In this document: positions 32,006 through 40,056 of the stretch, piece by piece | How positions within the stretch are numbered: position 1 is the first letter of the stretch | How the letters are laid out: each line of letters begins with the position of its first letter | NCBI GenBank assembly: GCA_041635475.1 | Contig: JBFKVA010000007.1 | Location: forward strand, 1-46,649 | Source: GCA-020352575 sp041635475 | Lineage (GTDB): Bacteria > Actinomycetota > Acidimicrobiia > Spongiisociales > JAENVV01 | Direction of reading: 5' to 3' | Length of the DNA: 46,649 bases | Position numbers and translations under genes: made by a program | Notes under the pieces: generated by a model | The model's input: the letters and a program-made list of their open reading frames with translations, nothing else | The model's database searches: none | What the model was told of the DNA's origin: nothing

Positions 32006-32589
32006 AGACTCCCCTTGGTGGACGGGATGTCGCCACGGCGGCGGGCGTCGACCTCGACCGCCTGACGCAGGGCGCGGGCGAGCGCCTTGAATGCGGCCTC
32101 GGCGACGTGATGATCGTTGCGCCCCGACGCCTCGAGGTGGAGGGTGAGGCCGGCCGTGCGAGCGAGCGACTCGAGGGCGTGGGGAATGTTCTGGGTGGTG
32201 AGGGTGCCGATCCGCTCGTTGGCGAACGCAAGGACGATCGAGGCGTATGGCCGACCGCCCAGGTCGAGGGAGCAACTGGCGAGGGCTTCGTCCATCGGTA
32301 CCCGAGCGTCACCGAACCGGCCGATTCCCGCGCCTGCGCCGACAGCCTCCGCCAGCGCCTGGCCGAGCGCGAGCGCGACGTCCTCGACGGTGTGGTGGTC
32401 GTCGACGTCGAGGTCGCCGGTGGCGGTGACCGTGAGGTCGATGAGGCTGTGCGTGGCGAGCGAGTAGAGGAGGTGGTCGTAGGCGGGTACACCGGTGGAC
32501 ACCGACGCCTCACCGGTTCCGTCGAGGTCGACGGCAACCGTGATCTTGGTCTCCTTCGTTGTCCGGGTGACCGTTGCTGCTCGGCTCAT
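32002..32589 (-). CDS. hisB: Imidazoleglycerol-phosphate dehydratase
   Basis: A 195-residue monofunctional HisB. The metal-binding histidines are seen in VPAYDHLLYSLATHS, DVDDHHTVEDVAL, and GRNDHHVAEAAFKALARAL. No phosphatase domain is attached, as in other actinobacteria. The ATG overlaps the hisD stop (ATGA), although copy B of the palindromic repeat sits just upstream within hisD. Confidence 0.96.
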   Translation of the reverse strand: MSRAATVTRTTKETKITVAVDLDGTGEASVSTGVPAYDHLLYSLATHSLIDLTVTATGDLDVDDHHTVEDVALALGQALAEAVGAGAGIGRFGDARVPMDEALASCSLDLGGRPYASIVLAFANERIGTLTTQNIPHALESLARTAGLTLHLEASGRNDHHVAEAAFKALARALRQAVEVDARRRGDIPSTKGSL

Positions 32590-33962
32590 GGCGCGTCCTT
32601 GCGTTTTGGGGTCGTTTGACGTGATATGTGACCACCAGACGACCCCAAAACGGATTGGGGAGCGGGTGGCCGGTCGAGTCGGATGGTGGCGGCGAGGGCG
32701 TGGGCGGTCAGGCCCTCGGCACCGGCGAGGGTAGTGATCGTCGGGGCGAGGGCCTCCAACCCGGCTCGGTCGATGAACTGCACCTGTCTCCAGGAGCCGA
32801 AGTCCTCCACCGACAACGGGCCCTCGGCCCGGGCGAGCCCTCCTGTCGGCAGGACGTGGTTGGCGCCGGTGGCGTAGTCGCCGGCCGATTCGGGAGCCCA
32901 TTCACCGACGTAGACGGAGCCGACCGCCGTGAGTTGATCGGCGACGGCGACAGGGTCCACGGTGTTCACCGAGATGTGCTCGGGTCCGAACGCATTGGCG
33001 AATGAGATCGACGCCTCCAGCGACTCGGTCGTGACGAACGCACCGTGCTTCTCGAGCGCCGAGACGAGGATCTCGGACCGTTCGAGGTCCGGGACGATCC
33101 GGTTGATGGCGTCCTCGACCCGGTCGGGGAGGCTTGGGTCGTCGGTGACGAGGAGGGCGGGTGAGTCGGGTCCGTGCTCGGCCTGGCAAAGCAGGTCGAC
33201 GGCGACGAGCTCGGGGTCGGCGCCGGCGTCAGCCACGACGAGGACTTCGGACGGACCGGCCGGCAGGTCGATGGAGCACGTCCCGAACACCGCCAGCTTG
33301 GCGGCCGTGACCCACAGGCTGCCCGGGCCGACGATCTTGTCGACCCGGCGAATGGTCTCGGTCCCGTGGGCCAGGGCAGCGATCGCCTGGGCCCCGCCCA
33401 TGACGTACACCTCCTCGATCCCAAGCAGCTCGGCAGTGGCCAGCATGACCTGCTGCACCTCACCACCTGCCGCCGGGGAGACGACGACAATCTCCTCGAC
33501 CCCGGCCACCCGGGCCGGCACGACGGTCATGATGAGGGTCGAGGGGTAGGCGGCCTTTCCTCCCGGAACGTACGCCCCCACCCGCCGGAGCGGTGACCAA
33601 CGGCGTTCGACCGTCACTCCGGGGGCGGTCGAGACGGCGAGAGGCTGGGGGCGCTGGGCAGCGTGGACGGTTTCGACGTTGTCGATGGCCCGGCGGAGCG
33701 CCGCCACGACGTCATCGGGTTGGGCGGCCAAGGCCGCCGACAGTTCCTCCCTGCCCACCCGGAAGGGTCCCGGCCGGCCGCCTCCGAAGCGTTTCGAGTA
33801 CTCCCGCACGGTGGTGTCCCCGCCGAGGCGGACGTCTTCGCAGATCTCCGCCGCCCGGGCCCGAATGCCGGGGTCGGGCACGGCCGAGCGAACGAGGAGC
33901 CGATCCCGCTCGGCGGTGGTCATGTCCGACAGCCGGTACCTCCTGATTGTGACACCGGCCAT
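32586..33962 (-). CDS. hisD: Histidinol dehydrogenase with an unusual C-terminal tail
   Basis: A 458-residue enzyme. NAD and substrate motifs are WSPLRRVGAYVPGGKAAYPS, VMGGAQAIAALAHGTETI and DKIVGPGSLWVTAAKL. Metal/catalytic residues are in DLPAGPSEVLVVADAGADP, LLCQAEHGPDS and NAFGPEHISV. It oxidises histidinol to histidine in two NAD steps. The conserved enzyme ends around TAHALAATIRL; about 25 extra residues follow (PPAPQSVLGSSGGHISRQ and on), mostly encoded by palindromic repeat copy B. The start overlaps the hisG stop (TGATG). Confidence 0.95.
   Translation of the reverse strand: MAGVTIRRYRLSDMTTAERDRLLVRSAVPDPGIRARAAEICEDVRLGGDTTVREYSKRFGGGRPGPFRVGREELSAALAAQPDDVVAALRRAIDNVETVHAAQRPQPLAVSTAPGVTVERRWSPLRRVGAYVPGGKAAYPSTLIMTVVPARVAGVEEIVVVSPAAGGEVQQVMLATAELLGIEEVYVMGGAQAIAALAHGTETIRRVDKIVGPGSLWVTAAKLAVFGTCSIDLPAGPSEVLVVADAGADPELVAVDLLCQAEHGPDSPALLVTDDPSLPDRVEDAINRIVPDLERSEILVSALEKHGAFVTTESLEASISFANAFGPEHISVNTVDPVAVADQLTAVGSVYVGEWAPESAGDYATGANHVLPTGGLARAEGPLSVEDFGSWRQVQFIDRAGLEALAPTITTLAGAEGLTAHALAATIRLDRPPAPQSVLGSSGGHISRQTTPKRKDAP
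32602..32652. repeat. 51-bp palindromic element, copy B, inside hisD
   Basis: Left arm CGTTTTGGGGTCGTTTG (32602-32618), 17-base loop, right arm CAGACGACCCCAAAACG (32636-32652). The arms pair with one mismatch (a G-U pair in one RNA sense). It has the same arm and loop lengths as copy A at 22242-22292 and lies entirely in the hisD tail, 13 bp before the hisB start. Confidence 0.8.
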
Positions 33963-34825
33963 CAGTGGACCATCTGTTCGATGCGCATCACGAGGATGCC
34001 CCGGGCCCCGGCCGCCTGGAGCCGGGGGAGGAGATCCCACACGGAGTCACGGTCGATGACGGAGTGAACGGCCACCCACTCCGAGCTGGCCTCGGGGACG
34101 ATCGTTGGGCTCGCCAGTCCCGGGATGATCTCGGTGATGGCCTCCACCGCGGTGGCCGGGGCGTTGAGGAGGAGATAGCGCTTGCGGCGGGCGTCCACGA
34201 CCGCACTGAGCGCGGTCGCCAGCTGGCGGCACTCGGCTCCCCGTGCTGCCAGGGCTGCCGGGGACGTGAACAGAACGGCCTCGGACTCGAGGAGGGTTCC
34301 GACCGTGCGCAACCCGTTGACCTTGAGGGTCGACCCGGTGGACACGAGGTCGACGACCGCTTCTGCCACCCCGAGTTTGGGTGCGACCTCGACCGAACCC
34401 CTGAGCGGAATGAGCGACAGGTCGATGCCCGCATCCCGGAAGAACCGCGAGGTGACCTTGTGGTGGGCGGTGGCGACCCGGAGGCCCGTGAGGTCCGCCA
34501 ACTCGTTGGCAGGGGAGGAGTTGGGGACGGCGGCCATCAGCCGGCATCGCCCGTATCCGAGGGCGGCCAACTCGGGCGCCTCGGCGCCGAACTCGGCGAT
34601 GAGGTCCTGGCCGCAGATGCCGACCTCGGCCACCCCGTCCTGCACAAGCTCGGGGATGTCGTCGGTGCGGATGAAGAGCAACTCCAAGTCGGCGTTGCGT
34701 ACGAGCACCGAGAGCGCCCGCTCGGGAGCCTCGAACTGGAGGCCGGCGTCGCGTAGGAGGTCCAGGGTGCCGTCGCGCAGTCGCCCCTTCGAGGGGATGG
34801 CCAAGCGAAGAAGGGGAGATGTCAT
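33962..34825 (-). CDS. hisG: ATP phosphoribosyltransferase (long form)
   Basis: A 287-residue long-form HisG. The catalytic part has LRLAIPSKGRLRDGTLDLL, the PRPP loop region EAVVDLVSTGSTLKVNGL, and ELAALGYGRCRLMAAVP. The C-terminal about 75 residues (YLLLNAPATAVEAITEIIPG, WVAVHSVIDRDSVWDLLP) are the ACT-like histidine-feedback domain, so no HisZ is needed. It carries out the first, controlled step of the pathway. ATG overlaps the stop of the TrpR-family gene (ATGA). Confidence 0.95.
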   Translation of the reverse strand: MTSPLLRLAIPSKGRLRDGTLDLLRDAGLQFEAPERALSVLVRNADLELLFIRTDDIPELVQDGVAEVGICGQDLIAEFGAEAPELAALGYGRCRLMAAVPNSSPANELADLTGLRVATAHHKVTSRFFRDAGIDLSLIPLRGSVEVAPKLGVAEAVVDLVSTGSTLKVNGLRTVGTLLESEAVLFTSPAALAARGAECRQLATALSAVVDARRKRYLLLNAPATAVEAITEIIPGLASPTIVPEASSEWVAVHSVIDRDSVWDLLPRLQAAGARGILVMRIEQMVH

Positions 34826-35121
34826 TGGGTGGTCTCTGTCCTTTCCAGGGCTGTGCGGTACCCGTCCATGCCGTGCTGGACCCACTGGTTCACCCGGGTG
34901 ACGGTGGCAGTCGAGGCCCCGGCTCGGGCCGCGATCTCCCGGTAGGAGAGGCCCTCGACCAGCAGGCGGGCGATCTGCCATCGCTGCGCCAACTCGGCGA
35001 TCTCGTTGAACGTGCAGAGGTCGCGGAGGAACGCCTTCACCTCCTCCGTGGTACGCAACGAGAGGAACGCCTCGGCGAGGGCCTCCGTTTCGGGGTTGTT
35101 CCAGTCGTCTCGTCCGGGCAC
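34822..35121 (-). CDS. TrpR-family regulator (YerC/YecD type), first gene of the his operon
   Basis: A 99-residue TrpR-superfamily protein. Helices EALAEAFLSLRTTEEVKAFL and CTFNEIAELAQRWQIARLL are followed by the HTH LSYREIAARAGASTATVTR and a tail VNQWVQHGMDGYRTAL. The GTG at 35121 has AAGGA six bases upstream; the longer open frame to 35220 would start in the divergent hisA gene. In Firmicutes, YerC-like proteins have been tied to histidine-gene control (from memory of comparative genomics). Here it is coupled directly to hisG and faces a palindromic operator, so local control of his genes is very likely. Confidence 0.88.
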   Translation of the reverse strand: MPGRDDWNNPETEALAEAFLSLRTTEEVKAFLRDLCTFNEIAELAQRWQIARLLVEGLSYREIAARAGASTATVTRVNQWVQHGMDGYRTALERTETTQ

Positions 35122-35155
35122 GGTGGGTCCTTCGGATGCGCGTCGTGTTGTTCTG

Positions 35156-35169
35156 ATACGATAGCGTAT
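35156..35169. promoter_or_regulatory. Palindrome ATACG-N4-CGTAT in the his divergent promoter region
   Basis: A second, shorter inverted repeat that overlaps the left edge of the main operator. A minus-strand TTGTAT (35180-35185) and TATCGT (35158-35163) with a 16-bp spacer could be the yerC-his promoter. Confidence 0.4.
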
Positions 35170-35183
35170 TAGCAAGCTAATAC
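35166..35183. promoter_or_regulatory. trp-operator-like palindrome GTATTAGCAAGCTAATAC
   Basis: Two perfect 8-bp arms with a 2-bp AA spacer, between the TrpR-family gene and hisA. It matches the classical TrpR operator GTACTAGTTAACTAGTAC at 13 of 18 positions. It lies between the likely yerC -35 and -10 elements and just upstream of a TAGGAT hexamer (35187-35192) for hisA, so one bound repressor could close both promoters. Confidence 0.7.
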
Positions 35184-35200
35184 AAGTAGGATCCAAAGTC

Positions 35201-35917
35201 ATGCAGTTCATTCCCGCCATCGACGTCCTCGACGGAGCGGTCGTCCGGCTGTTGCGAGGGTCATACGACGACGTGACCGTGTATGCGGACGATGCGGTGG
35301 CGCTGGCTCAGACATACGTCGCGCAGGGCGCGGACCTCATCCATGTCGTCGATCTCGGATCGGCCCGGGACGGCACCGACCACGCCCGAACCCACCTTTG
35401 TGGCTCGTTGGCCCGAGCCGGGGTCCACTTCCAGGTGGGCGGTGGGATTCGTTCGGTGGCGACGGCCTCGGCGGTGCTCGCGTCCGGGGCGGCGCGGGTC
35501 GTGGTCGGCACGACCGCCGTCGGGGACCCGGCGGCCTTCGCCGAGATCGTCGCGGCCGTGGGCACCGCCCGCGTCGTGGTGTCCGTGGACGTCCGGGACG
35601 GACGGGCGCGGGGCGCGGGCTGGGAGGACGATGGCGCCCCGATGGCAGAGGTGCTCGATCGGGTCGTGGACCTTGGCGTTGCCTGGGTGGTCGTCACCGG
35701 CATCAGCCGCGACGGGACCCTCGGTGGACCAGACCTGGACCTCCTGCGGCGGGTCCGGGCCGGGTGGCCGCGTGTGCGGATCATCGCCTCCGGCGGAGTG
35801 GCGGCTCTGGACGACCTGCGGGTGCTGGCCGGTGAGGGGTTCGATGCCGTGGTCGCCGGACGGGCGCTCCTCGAGGGTCGGTTCACCGTGGCGGAGGCAA
35901 TCGCCGCATCGGCGTGA
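35201..35917 (+). CDS. hisA: Phosphoribosylformimino-AICAR-phosphate ribotide isomerase
   Basis: A 238-residue TIM barrel. The catalytic acids are in FIPAIDVLDGAVVRL and VTGISRDGTLGGPDL; phosphate sites in FQVGGGIRS and IIASGGVAALDDL. It does the fourth step of histidine synthesis. In many actinobacteria this enzyme (PriA) also does the TrpF reaction; the sequence alone does not settle that here. It is separated from the other his genes and divergent from them, with TAGGAT eight bases before the ATG. Confidence 0.93.
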   Translation: MQFIPAIDVLDGAVVRLLRGSYDDVTVYADDAVALAQTYVAQGADLIHVVDLGSARDGTDHARTHLCGSLARAGVHFQVGGGIRSVATASAVLASGAARVVVGTTAVGDPAAFAEIVAAVGTARVVVSVDVRDGRARGAGWEDDGAPMAEVLDRVVDLGVAWVVVTGISRDGTLGGPDLDLLRRVRAGWPRVRIIASGGVAALDDLRVLAGEGFDAVVAGRALLEGRFTVAEAIAASA

Positions 35918-36301
35918 TCAGCGGTGCCGGGCCACCACCATCGTGCACGCACCGTCGAGGATGCGCACCCCGAGGCTCTCGGCGGTGTTCCTGGCCTCGC
36001 TCGACTCGGCACCCGGCTGGAACCACACGTTGTCCCACCCGAGGTCGGCCACCTGGCGGACGATCGACGGCCCTTCGCCGGGCGGCACGACGACGTTGAC
36101 GATGGTGGGCTGCTCCGGGAGCTGGGAGAGGGTCGAGTACGCGGTCGTTCCGTCGACGACGGCGCGATGGTTGTTCACCGGGTACACGGTGATGCCCTTG
36201 GAACGGAGGTTCCGAAGGATCTTGTGCCCGTACTTCCAGGGCGTGTCGGTGGCTCCGACGAGGGCGACGCTCGCGCCGGCCAGGTTCAGCAGTTCGGGCA
36301 T
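35918..36301 (-). CDS. CoA-binding domain protein
   Basis: A 127-residue single-domain CoA-binding (Rossmann) protein. GASVALVGATDTPWKYGHKI, GITVYPVNNHRAVVDG, TIVNVVVPPGEGPSIVRQV and DNVWFQPGAESSEARNTA correspond segment by segment to the protein at 12385-12873. It is shorter and lacks the extra N-terminal helix of that copy. It directly abuts the hisA stop, convergently. The role is unknown. A GTG at 36310 is an alternative start. Confidence 0.8.
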   Translation of the reverse strand: MPELLNLAGASVALVGATDTPWKYGHKILRNLRSKGITVYPVNNHRAVVDGTTAYSTLSQLPEQPTIVNVVVPPGEGPSIVRQVADLGWDNVWFQPGAESSEARNTAESLGVRILDGACTMVVARHR

Positions 36302-36357
36302 CGTGGTCACGGTTTGTGGAACGATACCGAGGCCGGCCCCATTCCCCGCCGTGGGGT

Positions 36358-37116
36358 TCATCCCGGTGGGAGGGTGGCGAGTCTCGGATCGTCCCAGTTG
36401 ATCTGCTCTCCGCTCCACGCATGGGGGGCGTCGAGAGCCATCGAGGCCAGGATCCGTCCCGGGACAGCGGGATCGAGCAGTTTGCCCTCGGTGTGGTAGC
36501 CCACGAAGCGGGCGTACGTGTCGGGTGGCAGAGCGGTGGCACCCTGCTCCCGGATCGCGTCCTGCATGGCCGTTGCCACGACGCCGGGGCGAAGCGCGAC
36601 CGCCGTGACATTGGGCTCTTCGGCCGCCAGGGCCTTCGTCCACATCGTGAGAGCCGCCTTCGTCACGCTGTAGACGCCGGCGCCCCGAATGGCGGTCTCG
36701 GCTGCTCCCGATGAGACGTTGATGACGCGGCCGCGGTGCAATCGCAGTTCCGGGACGGCAAGGGCGGTGAGGGCGGCGGCTCCGATCACGTTGACGGCCA
36801 GGGCATGCTCCCACTCCTCTGCCGAGACCTCGGCAAGTGGCCCGACGGGGTCGAGGATCCCGGCGTTGTTGATCACCGCGGTGATCGAACCGAAGCGCAC
36901 GAGGGTCTCTTCGACGACTCGGCGCCGATCCCCATCCGAGGTGATGTCACCGGTGAAGGCCAGGGTCGTGCCCGGATGATCGGATTCGAGGGTCGCCAGT
37001 GGCTCGCTCGTGCGGGCGAACATCGTGACGTTTGCTCCCCGGCGCGCCAGGTCGCGGGCGGCGGCAAGACCGATGCCGCGCGACGCGCCGGTGACGATGA
37101 CGGTGGGGGTGGGCAT
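36358..37116 (-). CDS. Short-chain dehydrogenase/reductase
   Basis: A 252-residue classical SDR. Cofactor motif is VTGASRGIGLAAARDLA; structural NNAGILDPVGP; catalytic Ser in VINVSSGAA, and YSVTKAALTMW with Tyr and Lys; then LRPGVVATAM. An Arg at about position 37 after the second strand (FARTSEPL) favours NADP. Substrate unknown. A leaderless -10 (TAGCTT) precedes the ATG by six bases. Confidence 0.9.
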   Translation of the reverse strand: MPTPTVIVTGASRGIGLAAARDLARRGANVTMFARTSEPLATLESDHPGTTLAFTGDITSDGDRRRVVEETLVRFGSITAVINNAGILDPVGPLAEVSAEEWEHALAVNVIGAAALTALAVPELRLHRGRVINVSSGAAETAIRGAGVYSVTKAALTMWTKALAAEEPNVTAVALRPGVVATAMQDAIREQGATALPPDTYARFVGYHTEGKLLDPAVPGRILASMALDAPHAWSGEQINWDDPRLATLPPG

Positions 37117-37122
37117 GGGTCG

Positions 37123-37128
37123 AAGCTA
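37123..37128 (-). promoter_or_regulatory. -10 hexamer TAGCTT, leaderless promoter of the SDR gene
   Basis: TAGCTT on the minus strand ends six bases before the ATG at 37116. Confidence 0.5.
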
Positions 37129-37219
37129 GTGGCCCGGGAAGCGTTTCGACGCATTCCTCTTGAGACCCGATTGACGCCGGCGGCGGGTACCGTCGGGCCT
37201 GACACAGAAAGGGACATCA

Positions 37220-37618
37220 ATGGAGGAACGCCCCTACGGACTGCGGGTCGTCGTCGACGACGACCCGGCCACCGCCGAGATCAGGATCCGGGAGGCGCTG
37301 GCCGCCGAAGGCTTCGGGATCCTCAGCGAGATCGACGTCGCTGCCACCCTCAAGGCCAAGATCAACGTCGATCGTGCCCCGTACAAGATCCTGGGTGCCT
37401 GCAACCCTCCGCTGGCCCACCGGGCCCTGATCGCCGAGGCGGAGATTGGGCTCCTCCTTCCGTGCAATGTCGTCGTCTACGAAGACCCGGCCGGGACGGT
37501 GGTCGAGGCGATGGATCCGGGGATCATGGTGAGGTTGACCGATGCCCCGGCCCTGGCTGAGGTGGCGGCCGAGGCGCGGGAGCGACTGGCCCGGGCAGTG
37601 GCGTCGCTCGAAGGCTGA
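37220..37618 (+). CDS. DUF302 protein
   Basis: A 132-residue DUF302-type protein: YGLRVVVDDDPATAEIRIRE, then GFGILSEIDVAATLKAKI, PYKILGACNPPLAHRALI and LLLPCNVVVYEDPAGTV. Members are small alpha/beta proteins of unknown function, some binding metals or lipids. Shine-Dalgarno AAAGGG is present; TACCGT at about 37188 may be the -10. Confidence 0.88.
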   Translation: MEERPYGLRVVVDDDPATAEIRIREALAAEGFGILSEIDVAATLKAKINVDRAPYKILGACNPPLAHRALIAEAEIGLLLPCNVVVYEDPAGTVVEAMDPGIMVRLTDAPALAEVAAEARERLARAVASLEG

Positions 37619-37623
37619 TCCCC

Positions 37624-37953
37624 ATGCCGATTCCCGCGGCAGTCGCCGCCCTGAAGGACGCACGCACCGCCCTCGGTGAGCTCGAGGCACGATGCTGTGA
37701 CCCCGGACGCAGCCCCCACCTCGAGAAGCTGGCGCTCACGCTCGTCGACCTGCAGGGGCAGGTTGATCGGTGGGACGCCAACGACAACGCGTTGGGTCGC
37801 CTCATCCCACTGCTGGAGGACGCCGGGTCGCAGGTCGGCTGGCTCCAGATCGGGTGTTGCGCCGAGAACCGGCTCCCCCTCTACGCCCGGATCCTCGAGG
37901 ACCTCACCCGGGTCCAGATGGAAGCCAACCGGTCGGCCGGCCTCGGGCATTGA
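37624..37953 (+). CDS. Small hypothetical protein, probably helical
   Basis: A 109-residue, mainly helical protein (AAVAALKDARTALGELEARC, HLEKLALTLVDLQGQVDRW, LGRLIPLLEDAGSQ). It has two Cys pairs (RCCD, GCCAEN), which could bind a metal or form disulfides. No family recognised. It lies 5 bp after the DUF302 gene and is probably co-transcribed. Confidence 0.6.
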   Translation: MPIPAAVAALKDARTALGELEARCCDPGRSPHLEKLALTLVDLQGQVDRWDANDNALGRLIPLLEDAGSQVGWLQIGCCAENRLPLYARILEDLTRVQMEANRSAGLGH

Positions 37954-37956
37954 CGC

Positions 37957-38199
37957 TCAGCTCCCGCCCCCCCGGAGCGCACCCATGATCTCCTTGCAGG
38001 TCGGACACACCGGGTAGCGACTCGGGTCCCGGCTGGGGATCCACTTCTTCCCGCACAGGGCCACGACCTCGACGCCCTCGACGTTGGCCCGCACGATGTC
38101 GCCCTTGCGGACGTAGTGGGCGAACCGGTCGTGGTCTCCTTCGTCGGTTGTGACCGGCTGTGGGCTCGTCTTGATGGACGGATGCGACATGGCTCCCAT
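37957..38199 (-). CDS. DUF3039 family protein
   Basis: An 80-residue actinobacterial protein of the DUF3039 type: DHDRFAHYVRKGDIVRANVE, VVALCGKKWIPSRDPSRYPV and CPTCKEIMGALR. Three cysteines (ALCGK, CPTC) form a likely zinc site. Function unknown; widely conserved in Actinobacteria. The second ATG at 38190 is an alternative start. It lies 15 bp after the exporter permease stop on the same strand. Confidence 0.85.
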   Translation of the reverse strand: MGAMSHPSIKTSPQPVTTDEGDHDRFAHYVRKGDIVRANVEGVEVVALCGKKWIPSRDPSRYPVCPTCKEIMGALRGGGS

Positions 38200-38214
38200 T
38201 CTGGCAGGGGACGA

Positions 38215-39006
38215 CTATCCGATCGCCCGCTTGTACATCCGCACCCCGAGTGGGGCGAAGACGGCGAGGAGCGCAATGATCCAGAGCACGGCCTGCCACA
38301 CGTAGTCGCCGGTGTCGCCGGTGAGCATGAGGCCCCGGATGGCGTTGGTGACGATGGTGATCGGCTGGATTTCGGCGAACGCCGCCAGCCAGTCCGGCAT
38401 GGTCTCGGTGGGCACGAACACCGAACTTGCGAACACGAGGGGAAACAGCGGGAGGAACCCGGCGATCTGGGCGGTCTCGGGGTCCTTGACGGCCAGGCCG
38501 ATGGTGGCCATGACCCACGTCATGGCGTACCCGAACCCGAGGGCGAGGAGCCACCCGAGGGTCATGTTCCAGAAGCCGTGCTGGTACTCCCAACCCATGG
38601 CGGTGCCCACCCCGAGCATGAGGAGGGTGACGAATGCCACCCGGGTCGTGTCGGCGATGGTGCGGGCGGCCAACACCGCCGAGCGCGACATCGGGAGCGA
38701 GCGGAAGCGGTCGATGACGCCCTTGGCCAGGTCGTCGGTCAGGCCGATTGCCGTGGAGGAGGATCCGAACACGACGCTCTGGAGGAGGATGCCGGGGATG
38801 AGCCAGTTGATGTAGCCGCCGGCCTGTGAGATGGGTCCCCCGAAGCTGAGGGCGCCACCGAAGACGTAGTTGAACAGGACGAGGAACATCACCGGCTGGA
38901 TGGCGGTGAACACGACGAGTTGGGGCAGGCGGGTGACCCGCAGCAGGTTTCGACGTGTGAGGATCGCGGTGTGGCGGATCCCGGTGGCAGCGGTGACGGT
39001 GGTCAT
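38215..39006 (-). CDS. ABC-2 type permease (DrrB-like)
   Basis: A 263-residue ABC-2 transporter permease. It has about six hydrophobic segments, among them LPQLVVFTAIQPVMFLVLF, YINWLIPGILLQSVVFG, VAFVTLLMLGVGTAMGW, TAQIAGFLPLFPLVFASSVF and LWIIALLAVFAPLGV. The conserved GLTDDLAKGVIDRFRSLPMS loop, which contacts the ATPase, is diagnostic of DrrB proteins. It should export a lipophilic drug or lipid. Its ATG overlaps the ATPase stop (ATGA). Confidence 0.9.
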   Translation of the reverse strand: MTTVTAATGIRHTAILTRRNLLRVTRLPQLVVFTAIQPVMFLVLFNYVFGGALSFGGPISQAGGYINWLIPGILLQSVVFGSSSTAIGLTDDLAKGVIDRFRSLPMSRSAVLAARTIADTTRVAFVTLLMLGVGTAMGWEYQHGFWNMTLGWLLALGFGYAMTWVMATIGLAVKDPETAQIAGFLPLFPLVFASSVFVPTETMPDWLAAFAEIQPITIVTNAIRGLMLTGDTGDYVWQAVLWIIALLAVFAPLGVRMYKRAIG

Positions 39007-39992
39007 ACGCGGCTCCTCCTGCCTCGACGAGGCGTGGGCGCTTCGGTGCCGTTGTCGCTCTCGGCCTTGTGCCCGGTGAGGGCGAGGAACACGTCGTTGA
39101 GCGTTGGACGGCGAACGCCGATGTCGGCCGGATGAACTCCCACTGCGTCCAGCGCCCGGATCACGTTGGCCAGGGTGATCGGCCCCTCTTCGGCGGGCAC
39201 GGTGATCGTCGTTCCGTCGAGCTTGGCCTCGTGGCGGGTGGTGTCCTGGATGGCGGCGAGCGCCCTGTCGAGGTTCTCGGGCTTGACCTTGGTCTCGACG
39301 ACCTCGCCGCCCACCTGGAGTTTCAACTCGTTCTCGGTTCCCTCGGCGATGAGACGGCCGTGGTCGATGACCCCGATCCGATCCGCGAGGCGGTCGGCCT
39401 CGTCAAGGTATTGGGTGGTGAGGAGCACGGTGGTTCCTTTGCGCACGAGGTCCTCGATGAGTTCCCACACATCGAGCCGACTGCGGGGGTCGATTCCGGT
39501 CGTGGGCTCGTCGAGGAAGAGGAGTTCGGGGCGTCCCACCATCGAGGCCGCCAGGTCGAGTCGCCTCCGCATGCCACCCGAGTACGTCTTGACCTGGTCG
39601 TCGGCGGCGTAGGTGAGTTGGATCCGCTCGAGGACCTCGGTGGCTCGGCGTTTGGCCTCGGTGGTGGGGAGGTTGTAGAGCTTGCCGATCATCTCGACGT
39701 TTTCCCGTCCGGTCTGGAACTCGTCAACGGCCGCGTACTGGCCGGCGAGGCCGATCCGGGAGCGAACCCCGTTGGGGTCCCGGGCGACGTCGATGCCGAA
39801 GACCCGAGCGTTGCCACCGCTGGGGCGGAGGAGGGTTGCGAGGATTCGGATGATCGTCGTCTTGCCGGCTCCGTTGGGGCCGAGCAGGCCGTACACGATC
39901 CCGGGTTCGAACGAGAGGGAAAGGGCGTCCAAGGCGACCGTCTGGCCGAACACCTTCGTGACCCCCTCCACCTCAACAGCTTGTGTCGTCAC
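39003..39992 (-). CDS. ABC transporter ATP-binding protein (DrrA-like)
   Basis: A 329-residue DrrA-type ATPase. Walker A GLLGPNGAGKTT, Q-loop GLAGQYAAVDEF, signature TYSGGMRRRLDLAASM, Walker B ELLFLDEPTTGIDP and the H-loop TTQYLDEADRLADR. The C-terminal about 90 residues (VETKVKPENLDRALAAI, DAVGVHPADIGVRRPTLND) are the DrrA regulatory domain. It forms an exporter with the permease at 38215-39006. A MarR regulator is divergent, with a palindrome in the shared 64-bp gap. Confidence 0.92.
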   Translation of the reverse strand: MTTQAVEVEGVTKVFGQTVALDALSLSFEPGIVYGLLGPNGAGKTTIIRILATLLRPSGGNARVFGIDVARDPNGVRSRIGLAGQYAAVDEFQTGRENVEMIGKLYNLPTTEAKRRATEVLERIQLTYAADDQVKTYSGGMRRRLDLAASMVGRPELLFLDEPTTGIDPRSRLDVWELIEDLVRKGTTVLLTTQYLDEADRLADRIGVIDHGRLIAEGTENELKLQVGGEVVETKVKPENLDRALAAIQDTTRHEAKLDGTTITVPAEEGPITLANVIRALDAVGVHPADIGVRRPTLNDVFLALTGHKAESDNGTEAPTPRRGRRSRV

Positions 39993-40026
39993 GGTGTCGG
40001 CTCCTTGCTATTGGTTGAGAGTGTAA

Positions 40027-40038
40027 ACTGTTGACAGT
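40027..40038. promoter_or_regulatory. Palindrome ACTGT-TG-ACAGT between the exporter and marR
   Basis: 5-bp arms with a 2-bp spacer. It partly overlaps a TTGACA box on the plus strand and lies next to a minus-strand TACACT hexamer (40020-40025) suited to drive the exporter genes. A likely MarR-family operator. Confidence 0.55.
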
Positions 40039-40056
40039 CGAAAACATCGAGGCCCC

